Assembly: GCA_003427395.1 (NCBI GenBank) | Contig: BFEA01000237.1 | Coordinates: 1,421,073 to 1,483,629 of the forward strand | Length of the DNA: 62,557 nucleotides | Direction of reading: 5' to 3' | DNA from: Chara braunii | Lineage: Eukaryota > Streptophyta > Charophyceae > Charales > Characeae | Part shown: positions 33,171 through 44,139 of the stretch, piece by piece | How the letters are laid out: every line of letters begins with the position of its first letter | Numbering within the stretch: position 1 is the stretch's first letter | Program-made: the position numbers and the translations under genes | The notes under the pieces: generated by a model | What the model saw: only the letters and a program-made list of their open reading frames with translations | What the model was told of the DNA's origin: nothing | Databases searched by the model: none

Positions 33171-33556
33171 TCTCTTCCTCTCCGCCATCTTCGTGTTCGG
33201 TTTGTATGCACCTAGCACGATTTTGCGCCTAGGTTCATCCTCCCTTCTCTTCTTTCACTGCCTTCGTACCTCCCATCCTACCGCTTCGCCTGCTCACTCG
33301 TCTTCACCTCCTCGTCCTGGTCTTCCGCTTACCGTCCTCCTCTCTTCGATGTGCTAAGTTGAGCGTTGACCCTGACACCACAAGGGGTGTTGATTGATAC
33401 AGACAACAGGGTGGTGGTCACTGATGTCGAAATCCGCTACTGCGTGTGTAACAACTCCCCCGCCGAGTCGATCAGTCCCGAATGCGGATGGCGCTGCAAC
33501 ACACGACCTAAACTCGACCGGCGTGGCTGCTCCAGCACCGAGACTACCATCTTCCC

Positions 33557-33843
33557 TCGAACATAACGCATATGTGTTGTATTCGGGTTTTCCAAAAAAA
33601 CAGGTATTCAAAAAGTTAGACCCTTTTCTTCGAATACAAGGGCACTTCGAATATAACGCATGTGTGTTTTATTCGAATAATATGTATATGCGTTATATTT
33701 GAATTTCATATAGAGAAAATTGTTGTATTCGAATATAACCTTCGTTTTTTCACCCGAAGGTCAATGCCTGCTCTGTTCTTGCCCTGGTGAACGGGATAGG
33801 CCCATGCAGGCCCTTAATCACAAATCACTGCCCATGCTCTCTC

Positions 33844-33912
<69 letters not shown>

Positions 33913-34370
33913 GCGAAGGCGCTTCTGACAGCCACGAATGTGGCGCGGCCAAGCAAGAAAGTGGCACGGTCAAGAAAGTGGAAAACTAAGAAAGCCACTC
34001 ACCAAGGTGTCGCTGCACTACCGTGGTCACCGAGACAAAAAACAAAGGGGTTGTATTTGTCCACGTTCTACCGGAAGATTCATTCACATTTTGCACATTT
34101 GTTGAGGAGTGGAGCAAGCGCCCAAGTAGTGGAAAGGAATGAAAATCAACCCAGAACATGGAAAGGTACGTTGCTACTGTACTTTTACCTTTTTGTCAAG
34201 GGTCTGAGGCCCCAGCCGTGGTCCAGAATTGAACCTACTCAGCCTGGACCCGACCCTCTTGTGTAAACAAAGTTGGTCTCGTTCACTCGAACATAAGGCA
34301 TATGCGTTGTAAACGAATACAACGCACAATATGCATTGTATTTGTTTACAACGCATATGCTTTATGTTCG
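33557..34370. mobile_element. Foldback element with palindromic ends
   Basis: The left end CGAACATAACGCATATG and the right end CATATGCTTTATGTTCG are inverted repeats. Each end is itself palindromic. The right one (34288-34370) has about 39-bp arms with 3 mismatches. The left one (33650-33706) pairs TTCGAATATAACGCAT with ATGCGTTATATTTGAA. The interior holds a CT microsatellite. Expected foldback-transposon architecture; no transposase frame. Confidence 0.65.
33837..33910 (+). repeat. (CT)n microsatellite
   Basis: About 74 bases of CT with one CCT interruption. It accounts for the long Ser/Leu frames over this position. Confidence 0.97.
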
Positions 34371-34429
34371 GGGGAAGACGATAGCAGGAGGGCGCATACG
34401 TGCTGCAAGTATGCAGCGTGACCCTTAGT

Positions 34430-35690
34430 AAGTGGGTCCCGGTGCAGATCTTGGTGGTAGTAGCACATATTCAAATGAAAACTTTGAAGGCCGAAGTGGG
34501 GCCGGGTTCCATGTGTTCAACCTCTGCGATCTGCGGCCTCCTCCTTGGCGCGCCCATCCCAGTGCGCCCAGGCGGCTCACCACCCTTTCGGGTCCTAAGG
34601 GGCATGCTCACATTCAACCTCTCACAACAGACGGCGGGCCCGGACTTTACACCCGCAACAACCTCCGCCACCCTCAGGTTGCGGCCCCAGAGGCCCACGC
34701 AGAATATTACCCGATTCCCTTTACTTTAGGCTACTGACACTCTCCAAACAAGAAGCAAGGGAAGCCACGACCACGGACCCTACCACTCTCACGCACGTTG
34801 ACCTCAACATGGGTAGGATAGGGGAAACCAAACGGGCCCACCAGGAGAGGCGCGTGCTCAAGGTCCTCGACTGCCGTTATGGCCCCCATATCCGTCGTTA
34901 CGCCTGATATAAATAATAATAATAATGATAATTATAATAAAAGAGGGGTAAAACAAAGAATTTAAGAAAAGAAAATGTCGAAAACTAGGGGCGAGGAAAA
35001 GGAACCGCTAATATGACTCCGACTCCTGTGGCGGCAAAACCAAGGGGGATAGCCTCGCTGGGCCCTCAACCCCTCGGTCCCTTCACGTTGCTCCAATACT
35101 CCTGCGCCGCTGCCCACTGGTTTCGATCCCTGAATCTCCCGGATGAAAATCGAATACCATAGTCAATCGTGTTAGGCCCAAGGCTGAGTCTAGCACTAGC
35201 GGACATCTATATAAGCCGGTACCATGCGTCGCGCGGGTCGATTGAGACATTCCAAAGCCACCCCTCGGCTTACCAACTAAGTTCACGGTCGTCAACCTCC
35301 CACGTCCACCACGTCGTTGCTTGTTCTCGCATTCCTACCGTTACACTTACTCCGCTTACTATACGGAATCGGTGCCGCCGTCGACGTCGTTCTTCGTATG
35401 TACGCACATGTCGCAGTCAAGGGTACCAATAAAAAAAATAAAAAATTAATCCTAGTTTAATCAAAAGTAAAATTTGTCGGCAGCCGACCGGATTTACAAT
35501 CATCAACAAGAATAGAGATCACATGCACCCACGCACACTCTACCTTTAACCAACCATTCAGTTAAAGTAAACGAAGCACAGCCACGCCTCGTGCGGTGTG
35601 CTCAAGCTTTAAACCAAACTTATCGTCATGTCACTTACAAAAACCAGGACGGATACCCTTGTAAGGGTATTCGCACCGACAACGGGCTCA
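34430..35690 (+). mobile_element. Repeat family E, copy 2
   Basis: It is co-oriented with copies at 25260 and 43000: ATCTTGGTGGTAGTAGCAC, CAACCTCTCACAACAGACG, GGGGGATAGCCTCGCTGGG, CTCAACCCCTCGG, TAGGCCCAAGGCTGAGTCTAGC, CTATATAAGCC, and the terminal hairpin ATACCCTT-GT-AAGGGTAT (about 35652-35670) with CGCACCGACAACGG. A short (ATA)n tract occurs at 34908-34940, as in the other copies. No conserved frame. Confidence 0.8.
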
Positions 35691-36226
35691 CAGTGAGCCC
35701 TTGATATGGCCAAGATCCAAGGCTAACTGTGGCTGCAATACAACCACAACCTTAGTGGGGGCAGTTTTTTTAACTGCCCCAATTTTATTTTTATTTTCTT
35801 TATCTCAGCTATCTCGTATTTTCACGACATAGCTGAGATAATGGTATTTTCATAACTATTTTTCTTTTATTTTTCTGATAAGGGGTTGGGAAGATACAAC
35901 CCATTTCGATTTGATGTATCTGACCCCGTTTTCGATGACAGATACATAAAGGAAAAGGTTGTACTTAGCCTTTTTATTTATTACCTTGCTATTTTCAGGG
36001 CCCCTCTAAAAATGGGAGTCTGACAGTTACCTCTCGCAGTTTCTGTCAGAGGTAGCACCTTGTGAGGACAAGTGTCCTCACGATAATGCACTAAAAAAAA
36101 AAAAAAAAAAAAAAAAAACTAAATCTAACTGCACGCGTCTGACGCTTACCTCGACCAGGTTCATGGTGTTGGATGCAATAGCCCCCCGTTGCGACTTGTA
36201 CTCACCCCCGTACGAGTACAAGTCGT
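35684..36226 (+). other. Run of eight consecutive hairpins
   Basis: In order: GGGCTCAC-A-GTGAGCCC (35684); CTAA.TGTGG/CCACA..TTAG (about 35720-35755); GGGGCAGTT/AACTGCCCC (35757-35780); TTATCTCAGCTAT/ATAGCTGAGATAA (35800-35841); AGATACA/TGTATCT with a second AGATACA further on (35893-35950); TCTGACAG/CTGTCAGA (36019-36050); GTGAGGAC/GTCCTCAC (36062-36081); GACTTGTACTC/GAGTACAAGTC (36194-36225). Stems are perfect or nearly so and unrelated in sequence. They could form a highly structured transcript. No protein frame coincides. Confidence 0.75.
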
Positions 36227-36428
36227 ACTCATTTCTCGTACGCTACTCGTACTCTAGGGCCCGTATAACTTTTTTTTTTTTAATGGTCTTTATTGTTTTT
36301 CTCAAATTCTAATTAGAATCTGCAGATGGTGCTCAACCAAATGTTGCTTGTTTTGTAATGTTGCAACACTTATTTGTTTTTTGGATTTTTTTGATGACAT
36401 TTGTCTTTTTTTTTTTTTTTTTTTTTTT
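36093..36428. repeat. Poly-A (36093-36118) and poly-T (36405-36428) tracts
   Basis: A 26-base A run follows the hairpin cluster and a 24-base T run lies 290 bp later. They could be the 3' ends of opposite-strand retroposons, but no target-site duplications were recognised. Confidence 0.6.
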
Positions 36429-36891
36429 CGTACGGGGGTGTACGGGGGCGTACAGGTTCCCGTACAGATATTACCTGTACGTTTCATACGGAAAGGCCCA
36501 GTACGTGTACGTTCGGCAGCATAGGCCCCCTCCTTTACTTTTCTTTGTCCTCCCCTGAAAACGGGGAAAACAGTTGTCAGCTTGGGAGAGGTAGAAAAAT
36601 AACTAGTGAAAACTCACGAGTTCAAATCCTGCTAGGCTCAAAGCGGGATACAAAAAGTGTCTCGACTTTTGCGATTTTTAAATAAAAACGCCCCAGATAA
36701 AAAAATCTGACAAAATTTATACGCATGGCGTAGGTGCCTAGCTACCTACGCAAAAAATTTCAAGGTCGTGATGACAAGGACTCCTCGCGATCACGGCTAC
36801 ACGGGAACCAGGCATACAAATAAGAGAGGAACAACAACCAGACAATGCCTCACAACATGCAACTGCCGCTGTTCCAGAACCAGCAGCCACA

Positions 36892-37347
36892 TTGGGTGAC
36901 AAAAGCCAACAGACACAAAAGAGTATGCGTACGGAGAATGAAAGAATGAGACAGTTGGCCCAGACTGAACACGCACTCTCACACACGAAAGAACAAATAC
37001 AACAGTCGATCCTTCAGACAATTTCATACATCTTGGTGCCACTCATCTTTAAGAGGTGTAACCAGAGCACATTAATCCTTTTTCGGACAATCGCAGATAA
37101 TAACTACCTCTTGCCCTCACAAACGTCACTTGTACCACCCATGGCGGACAACATCTTGCCGTTTGCCAAGTCACTGGCAAACAAGAGATACTTCGTCAGA
37201 CAGATCCCCACTATGTCGATCGCAACAGTAACCAGGGATGGACACTCAGGCAAGTCGTATGTAATTCAAAGCCTCTGCATTGAGGCAGCACAAACCTCGG
37301 GGTGGATCCCCAACGGGCGGATGCAGGTTAAAAAAAACAAACCATAA
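36892..37347 (+). CDS. Putative LINE upstream ORF (fragment)
   Basis: A 151-codon frame begins MGDKSQQTQKSMRTENERMR and has an N-terminal hydrophilic, Gln/Glu-rich, possibly coiled-coil section followed by an unassigned domain (ATVTRDGHSGKSYVIQSLCI). Its position just upstream of the endonuclease is that expected of LINE ORF1, which binds RNA. No zinc knuckle is visible, so this is inferred mainly from position. It may not be full length. Confidence 0.4.
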   Translation: MGDKSQQTQKSMRTENERMRQLAQTEHALSHTKEQIQQSILQTISYILVPLIFKRCNQSTLILFRTIADNNYLLPSQTSLVPPMADNILPFAKSLANKRYFVRQIPTMSIATVTRDGHSGKSYVIQSLCIEAAQTSGWIPNGRMQVKKNKP

Positions 37348-37559
37348 ATAAAGATTCTACCCATCCATCGGAGATGGCATCCGAAGAGATATTATCACAA
37401 AACTAGACAAGGCCTACCCGAAAGAAAAATCAATCTTCTCAAGGTTCATTTCAGAATGCACAAAGATGCTTTGAGAGCCCCTGCCCACCCAGGGAAACCT
37501 GGGTGCAGGGGGTACACCCACAACATCAATCCAGTCTGGGGGGAACTGTAGAGGTTGGA

Positions 37560-38160
37560 AATGGACAGTAGGTTGTGAATTGCATCCTGGAATGTCCGAG
37601 GCCTGGTGGACTCCAACGGTAAATATAGACGATCGAGATTGAAAGTTGTAGATCCATACCAAATGTGGTCTGATTACTATGCTCCAGGAAAAGAAGCTCG
37701 ATGAGGATAAATTAACCTCCATAGAGCGATGGTAGGCTGAACCGCAGTTTTGGGCGCCAGCCCAAGGCACTAAAGGGGGCACAAGCATCATCATACACAA
37801 AAAACTAGAAGCCTGTGTGTGAGATACAGACATCAACCCCCTAGGCCACTAGGTGTGGGTAAGAATGAAGATCAATAATCAGGAGTGCTTCATGTCGGTG
37901 TACACCCCGTGTGACCACAACCTGAAAATTTTATTTCGTCTCTCACTCAAAGACCACCTGCCACAAGCAGACCTCCTTATCACTGGAGGGGACTGGAATA
38001 GTGTCCCCAACCCTGAACTTGACTCCTCAACCCCTCTCTCCCATCCACAGGAGGCAGCAACCCTGTCCGACTTCATCTCGGACGGATTGTTTGACCCCTA
38101 TCGAACACCAACTAGAAAGAACCTTCACATGGATATCATCCACCTCTTCACGAGACAATG
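37560..38160 (+). pseudogene. LINE EEP (APE-like) endonuclease remnant
   Basis: The endonuclease nicks the target DNA for target-primed reverse transcription. The segment 37853-38161 reads through a VYTPCDHN-like motif and the diagnostic GGDWNSV (about 37986-38007), then a DLFDPYR-like motif. The N-terminal part (37560-37850: WNVRGL-like, then QEKKLDE) is interrupted by stops and frame changes. The catalytic Asp/Asn pair is visible in GGDWNSV; the distal SDH motif is in another frame. Confidence 0.75.
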
Positions 38161-38163
38161 AAT

Positions 38164-38663
38164 ATACTAAAAGAACACTTGACATTATCCTCACAAACTA
38201 CGAGGTCATGCAACTGGTGGCAGAAACACAGATTGACATAGACCCACTCTCAAACCACAAGCTAATAATACTTACCTTGGTCATAAACACAAAGATTACG
38301 AGAGGGCGGGGTCTGTTCAGACTTAGCCTTCATGTCCTCGAAGGTGAGTGGTTGGACAAGGGTCTCACCTTGGTTTCAGGCCAACTAAATCTGATTTCAA
38401 GAGGAAAAGCAACAAACAAGAAATACGTAGAAGTAAAATTAAGAAGGAAAATAGAGAAAGCGGAAAGCCGAATCACGGACTGCTATTTTTTGGAATCCAT
38501 CTGGGCCCATAAAAGAGCTCGATGGATCCAAGATTGGCGGAATCTGCAGATTCAAAAGCGCAGTCTGTCGAAAAAATACAGGACTATAGACAAAATCACA
38601 CAAACAGACAGAATGAATAAAAAAACTTTTGTTGTAGTTAAATCGAAAGCAGAAACCCGCTAA
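38164..38663 (+). pseudogene. LINE linker between endonuclease and RT
   Basis: The frame 38001-38663 shifts into the linker region: DPLSNHKLIILTLV resembles the SDH-containing end of the EEP domain, followed by a basic, helical linker (KKYVEVKLRRKIEKAESR, HKRARWIQDWRNL). This is the usual position of the region joining EEP and RT. It ends in a stop before the RT frame at 38855. Confidence 0.65.
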
Positions 38664-38854
38664 TGCTAGAAATAATACACCCGACAAACCCCTCACGCCT
38701 TATTGCGAGAAAATCAGAAGGCATATGTGATTACGTTAGAGTCTTCTATAAGCAATTGCTCACTTCGGAAAGGGAATAGGGCGCACCCCTAGTCCCACTC
38801 GACCTGGAGCAATTCATATGAAACTCCATCAGGAAGATCCTAAATACATCGGAG

Positions 38855-39885
38855 ATGACAACTCTAGATAGACCAATCACTATGAAAAAACTGACAGAAG
38901 CAGTAAATAGCATGGCCAAAGGCAAATGCCCAGGCCCAGACGGCTTACTGGTGGAATTCTTTCATAAATTTTGGGTACTATTGGACCTAAACCTCCTAAG
39001 AGTCTTCAATCTGGTACTATCAGACGCCTTCTTGGGTCCCAAGACAACAGAGAGCATGATTACGCTGTTGCACAAAAAAGGGGACAAAAACGACGTTAAA
39101 AACTATCGCCCAATATCCTTACTAAATGTATCAGGAAAGATTATAGCAAAAACCCTCTCCAGAAGACTATCCCCATACCTACGTAAATTAGTCCATCCTG
39201 ATCAATCAGGCTTCATCTTGATAGACTTTCGAAAAACATACGACCACGTGAACTGAGATTTTATCCAAACGGTCCTTGAAAAAGTTGGCTTTGGACAAAG
39301 TTTCAGAAGAATTGCAAGAACCCTCTATAGCAGCACTAGCGGCAGGGTCCTTGTGAACAGTTTTGTCTCAGAACCCTTCCCAGTCACTAGATCCTTATGC
39401 CAGGGTTGTCCCTTAGCGCCCTCACTCTTCGTGATCCAACTAGCGATCCTACTAAATATGGTAAGAAATCACTCATCCTTCACCGGCCTCCCTATAACAC
39501 CCTCCTTTCTCTATCAGTCTCAATACTCTCTAACGACTTCACCGCAATTACAAAGAACTCGCCAAAATCTTTGGCAGCCCCTCCAACATTGCATCAACAC
39601 CTATGAAGTGGTTGTAGAGATGAGGGTGAGTTGGCAAAAATCAATAGCACTCACCGCCAGCAGATCACCCCTAGCATTGGACCTAGGTATAGCTGTAAAA
39701 CCATCCTCTGAATCGGAACGCTACCTCGACATACAAATCTCCTTTGAGAACTACACACTTAACCAAACAACCATAGTGGAAAATAAGATTAGAGATACCT
39801 ATTCCTGTTGGTCACAAACAAATTTCGTCTGGCACGCCATGCTAATGCCATCCTTCACAGCAAGAACAGTCTCCCACACATAGAG
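38855..39885 (+). pseudogene. LINE reverse transcriptase
   Basis: The frame 38855-39256 carries GKCPGPDGLLVEFFHKFW, TLLHKKGD and YRPISLLNVSGKIIAK, then a Gly/Gln-rich PDQSGFI and motif A FRKTYDHVN. The next codon is TGA where Trp is expected (39254-39256), so the frame continues after a nonsense mutation (39353-39883) with QGCPLAPSLF. The YADD catalytic motif is not intact: in the alternative frame the place reads SNDF (about 39525). The RT is therefore inactive by two independent changes. Confidence 0.9.
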
Positions 39886-40126
39886 GGAGATCATGAAAGT
39901 CTGACACAGACTTTTACCACAGACCATTGAGTGTCCAACCACGAAGAGAGAAATACTCTTCACTTGTCTCTTTGAGAATCCTACGATCAGGGATGTCCAA
40001 CAACTTCCCTTTTCGACAACAAAAACTTCATGCAACTTCGGCCTGAGGTGGATGCAGAAAGAAGTATAGCAAGTCATACATATATGGGACAATGAGAAAC
40101 GGGATTGGAAGACCACTGAAGACCTC

Positions 40127-40960
40127 ATGACGAAGTTGGGCAACCTACACAGAATCGGGACACACAGACAAGCGATTACTCAAGCAATCCCGGAATCATG
40201 GATTGAAAATCTGAGAAAACCTGGGCAAGACTACCGTGACGGAGAGCTACAATGGTGGAGAGAGCAAGCAACAGAATCCCTCCTACCGTACGGATTGAGA
40301 AAGTCCTAGAGAACGGTCAAGTGAAGGTTTCGAACTGAGAGCTAGTAAGCTCCAGACTGGTGCAGAAGGAAGGAGGCACAGCAATGCAGACCCCGGAGAA
40401 CTGGGAAAGAATCAGACTCACTCAAAAGAAAGGACAGACGGGGGCTGCAAAATTCCAAGTAGTTCTGAATTCCAAACCTGTTCGAGAATGGAAAGTAGAC
40501 GTATGTAAAACCGGTTGGAAAACCATGAATTCAACAAGTGTCACTGTCCAAGTACCTCTTAAAGACTACTCTCCGAAGATTGGCTACAAACCACAGTCTA
40601 AGAGTGGGGACCTACAGACGAACTTTAATTTTTAATGGCTCACCAAATGTAAATCAATAGGGCCACAAACTATAAACAGTAGATGGGTCACCTTCTTTGT
40701 TCAATTGCTACTAGGAACACTGGAAATCAAGACATGGGGCCTGTAGTGGTTACACTTACACTCCTGCGTCCCCACTGCCTACAAGCCTCGTTGGAAGACT
40801 CACTACACCTAATATGATGGTGGGAGTGTGTCATTGCGAGAGGTTTTTGGGACAGGCTACAGGAACTGTGGTCACAAGCATACGAAAACACTTTGGTGTG
40901 ACAGAGAGATTTTGTGCCCACATGCAGAACAGCTAAGGATATTTTAGACAAATAGTCCTT
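40127..40960 (+). pseudogene. LINE C-terminal region with zinc-finger-like motif
   Basis: Two frames (40127-40306 and 40360-40635) encode post-RT segments; the second ends at a stop at 40635. A further stretch near 40765-40880 reads in one frame as PHCLQASLEDSLHL, then WWECVIARGFWDRL. That recalls the zf-RVT domain (C-x-x-C, H, C, then FW) of plant-type LINEs, with one cysteine lost and a stop inside. The final piece 41031-41426 includes FLSRWASQHHWVYFNGNGKL before the homopolymer. Confidence 0.55.
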
Positions 40961-41689
40961 TAAAATAACATACCCGTTTAGAGTGAGAGCTTTTTAGGTA
41001 TCATGGCTAGCCAAGAGAGACTGTTTCTTCTTGCAGACGAACAACGGTCTCAAGTCAAGTTTTTCACAATACAAACACGCTATCAAGTTAGATATAAAGT
41101 CGGACTGGGTTAAGACTAGGAAGAAAGTTAATCCGACAGAGTCGACAAAAACTATCTTCCTATCTAGATGGGCCTCCCAGCATCACTGGGTCTACTTCAA
41201 CGGCAACGGGAAACTCGGCTGCCTCCCCGGTGTCAGGGGGGGGGGGGGAATAAAAAAATTAAAAAAAAGAAAAGAAAGGGAAAAAGAAACAAAAAGAAAA
41301 CAAGAAAACGGGATGAAATTTTTTGAAAACCTATATTTTGCAGTTTGCGTCAATATTCGTTTTGTGGCGTACACGGCCTCAATGTTGTTGTTTTTTTTTA
41401 AATTCATGACTGGGGTGACCACTTGAGCGGGTGATAAGAGCATCCCTCTCAAGTGGGCCCTATAGTTGAAGATTCTAATCTATTGGTGGGAAGCTGCACA
41501 TGCTGGAAAACGGGTTCCGCGTCTCATACATAACACGATAGTAGAAACCAGCCGAGATAGACTGAGAACGTGAGACAAAGATTTAGATACTAGGGAAAAA
41601 CTATCCAATATCAAACCCTCTCAGCCTGAAGATGGCTGTCAGTTGCAGCAATAAGGGCTAGGTATGAAGGTGGATGATCCCACAGTAGC

Positions 41690-41945
41690 TAAGAGTCGGG
41701 AGGAGTAGGCCCTCCTCTCCACCATCCTCGCATTTTTCTTTTCTCTCTCTCAACCTTCCCAACCCACTCTCTCCCTAATGCGCGCGATGCGAGTCGTGGG
41801 ATATAAGATCCTGTGACTGTGAATATTCCTACCAAATGGAGGTGAGAGTCTATTGTGCTCCCACACAGCCAAAGTGGTTGTTCCAACCACGAGGTAGACA
41901 AATGCAGGTGGGAGCCCATTGTGCTCCCACACAGCCAAAGTGAGA
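41690..41945 (+). repeat. Direct duplication of about 35 bp
   Basis: ATTGTGCTCCCACACAGCC followed by AAAGTG occurs at 41851-41875 and again at 41917-41941, with related AGGTGGGAG / GGAGGTGAGAG upstream sequence. The repeats lie just before the palindrome array. Confidence 0.75.
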
Positions 41946-41974
41946 GATGGTTAACAATAGATGTTGTTTACTAC

Positions 41975-42600
41975 AGGTCATTTTCAGCCGCTTCAGGTCC
42001 CCACCTGAAACTCGTGAAATATCATGAAGTGGCTGAAAATCTGAAAGTGGTTTCAAGTGCCCTCGTCCAACCATTTAGATGGAGGTACCTGAAACCACTT
42101 TCAGAAGTTTCAACCACTTCAGGTCATTAATGCGGTTTCATGTCTCCACCTGAAATTTTTGAAATAACTTGAAGTGAATGAAGCTACTGAAAAGGGTTTC
42201 GGATACCCTCATCCAACCATTAGGATGGGGGTACCTGAAACCCCTTTCACAAGTTTCAACCACTTCAGGTCATTACGGCGGTTTCAGGTCCCCACCTAAA
42301 ATTCATGAAATGACCTGAAGTGGTTGAAACTTGTGAAAGGGGTTTCATGTCCTTTCATCCACATGGTTGGATGGGGATACCTAAAACCCCTTTCAGAAGC
42401 TTCAGCCACTTTTGTTCATTTCATATGACACACAACAACGTTAAACCAAAACAAAAATAGTAAAATAAAAAATAAAAAATATATAAAACTTACCCTCCAA
42501 ACCACCCGAAACTTTTGAAATGACATGAAGTGTCTTCAGGCTTTTCAACGGTTTGATACCACTTCAGAATCTTTCATTCTAAAATTTCAGGTGGTCATTA
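41975..42600. repeat. Array of nested palindromes (about 130-150 bp units)
   Basis: Three or more units are built from CTGAAAGTGGTTTCA, GAAACCACTTTCAG, CACTTCAGGTCATT and their complements. One pair, 42236-42274 and 42309-42347, is a perfect 39-bp inverted repeat; others are imperfect (42012-42043 against 42087-42120). A short TCCAACCATT(T)AGGATGG stem lies in each loop. No coding potential. The units can cruciform or fold as long dsRNA if transcribed. Confidence 0.85.
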
Positions 42601-42999
42601 ACCATTAGCTCGTCTTCCTTGCTTCCGCCATCCTCTTTTTTTCCCACGTTGATGCCAGCCTGCTCCTATCTAGCCATAATGTGTCCGTTGACAGTCGGTA
42701 GGCAAGGAAAAACAAAAGAAAATTATCAAGATCTTTTCTCGATTTACACGCGTCATCCTCGCGTCAACGTCAGGATAAGTCTTCTCTGTATCATTCCAAT
42801 TTTAACGGATGTCCTGAACGACACGAACAGGGTCAAAGCCCGTGACATTACCAGGGACTTAGGTGGCCCCCGGATCTGGACTCAAATCCATACCCCACGG
42901 TTCATGACTGTACCAACTAGGCTTGGCCAGTCGATATGAACAATGACACGCATTGCAAACTTTCCCCCACTGTGCCTTAAACCTACTTCGCTCTCTTAC

Positions 43000-44135
43000 A
43001 GCTCCTACCCTTTTGGGTCTCAATGGGCAGGCCCACACTCAAGCTTTTAGTAGCAGGTCATGAGTAATATATGGCGCACCCACAAATGATTCCCCACACC
43101 CAGGTTTCCCCCTTTTCTTCTCGCGGTTCAAAGGACCCACCCGTTCACATGCCTATTTGTCTCCCTAGTCTGCGCTTCAGACGAGCGGGTGTGCCTACAT
43201 CCGGAACACACAGGGACCCAAATAGCCTATCAACAGAGGCGAGCGCTCAAGGTTTTCGACTACCGTAATGACCACCCGTGGGTTTTTTCAATCACTCCCC
43301 GCTGCACCAACATCCCGAACACGCGGGGATTCGGGCGGCTTCTAAAACCGGCGCCACGTCCTGCTTAAGAAAGAAGAAATATAAAGAAAAATACTCATAA
43401 CAATACTAACAATGGTAATAATAAATATAAAATAATAATCGCAGCAAATAAAAACAAAATCGTAAGGCGAGGGAAGAAAAAAAGATGCTACTAGTACCGC
43501 CTCAGCCTCGAGGGCAACAAAACCATGAGAGATAGCCCCGCCCACCAGCCCTCAACCACGTGGTTTCTTCTCGTCACTCCAATACTCCCTCGTCCTTGCC
43601 GACTGGTCTCGATCCCTGAACTCTCAGATGAAAGCCGGACACCGTAACCAATAGTGCTAGGCCCAAGGTTGGGTCTAGCACTCGCGATAAGCCATACAAA
43701 CGGGTACCACGCAGTGTGCGGGCCTACTGAAACGTCCAAAGGCACACTTCGGCCTATCAACTAGATCTAAGACCGCCAAGCCCCACACCTACCGTGCATC
43801 TATTCCCTCATGTACTTTGACCATTACTCAAAGTCACTTTGTCATCGATATCGTCCTCCGCACGAGCACTCACATACCATGGTCACTTAGGCAAGGAAGA
43901 AAAATTGCTCTTAGTTTTAATAAAAATGCAAAAAATTGGTCGACAACCACGCCGGCTTCACAATCATCAATTAGAAAAAAAAATCACGTGCGCCTTAAAT
44001 CCGCGCGCCTATCCGCTCTTTACCTTAAGCCAACCATTCAGTCAACGTAGTTGAAGCACAATCGCGACTCATTTTCTATCACTTGCAAAAAACAGGGCGG
44101 ATACCCTTGTAAGGGTATTCGCACCGACAACGTGC
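43000..44135 (+). mobile_element. Repeat family E, copy 3
   Basis: Co-oriented third copy: GGTCTCAATGGGCAGG...AGTAGCAGGTCATGAG, the (AATA)n tract at 43395-43450, GATAGCCCCGCCCACCAGC, CTCAACCACGTGG, TAGTGCTAGGCCCAAGGTTG, GGGTACCACGC, and the terminal hairpin ATACCCTT-GT-AAGGGTAT (44101-44118) with CGCACCGACAACGTGC. No coding. Confidence 0.8.
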
Positions 44136-44139
44136 ACTG

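Larger units (their letters stand above)
36850..41260 (+). mobile_element. Decayed LINE (non-LTR retrotransposon)
   Basis: In order: an upstream ORF of unknown type, EEP-type endonuclease motifs, a LINE reverse transcriptase and a C-terminal zinc-finger-like tail. This is the layout of L1-type elements of plants and algae. Frames change repeatedly and key motifs are lost, so it is inactive. The 3' limit is taken near the poly-G/A-rich tail at 41235-41310. Confidence 0.85.
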
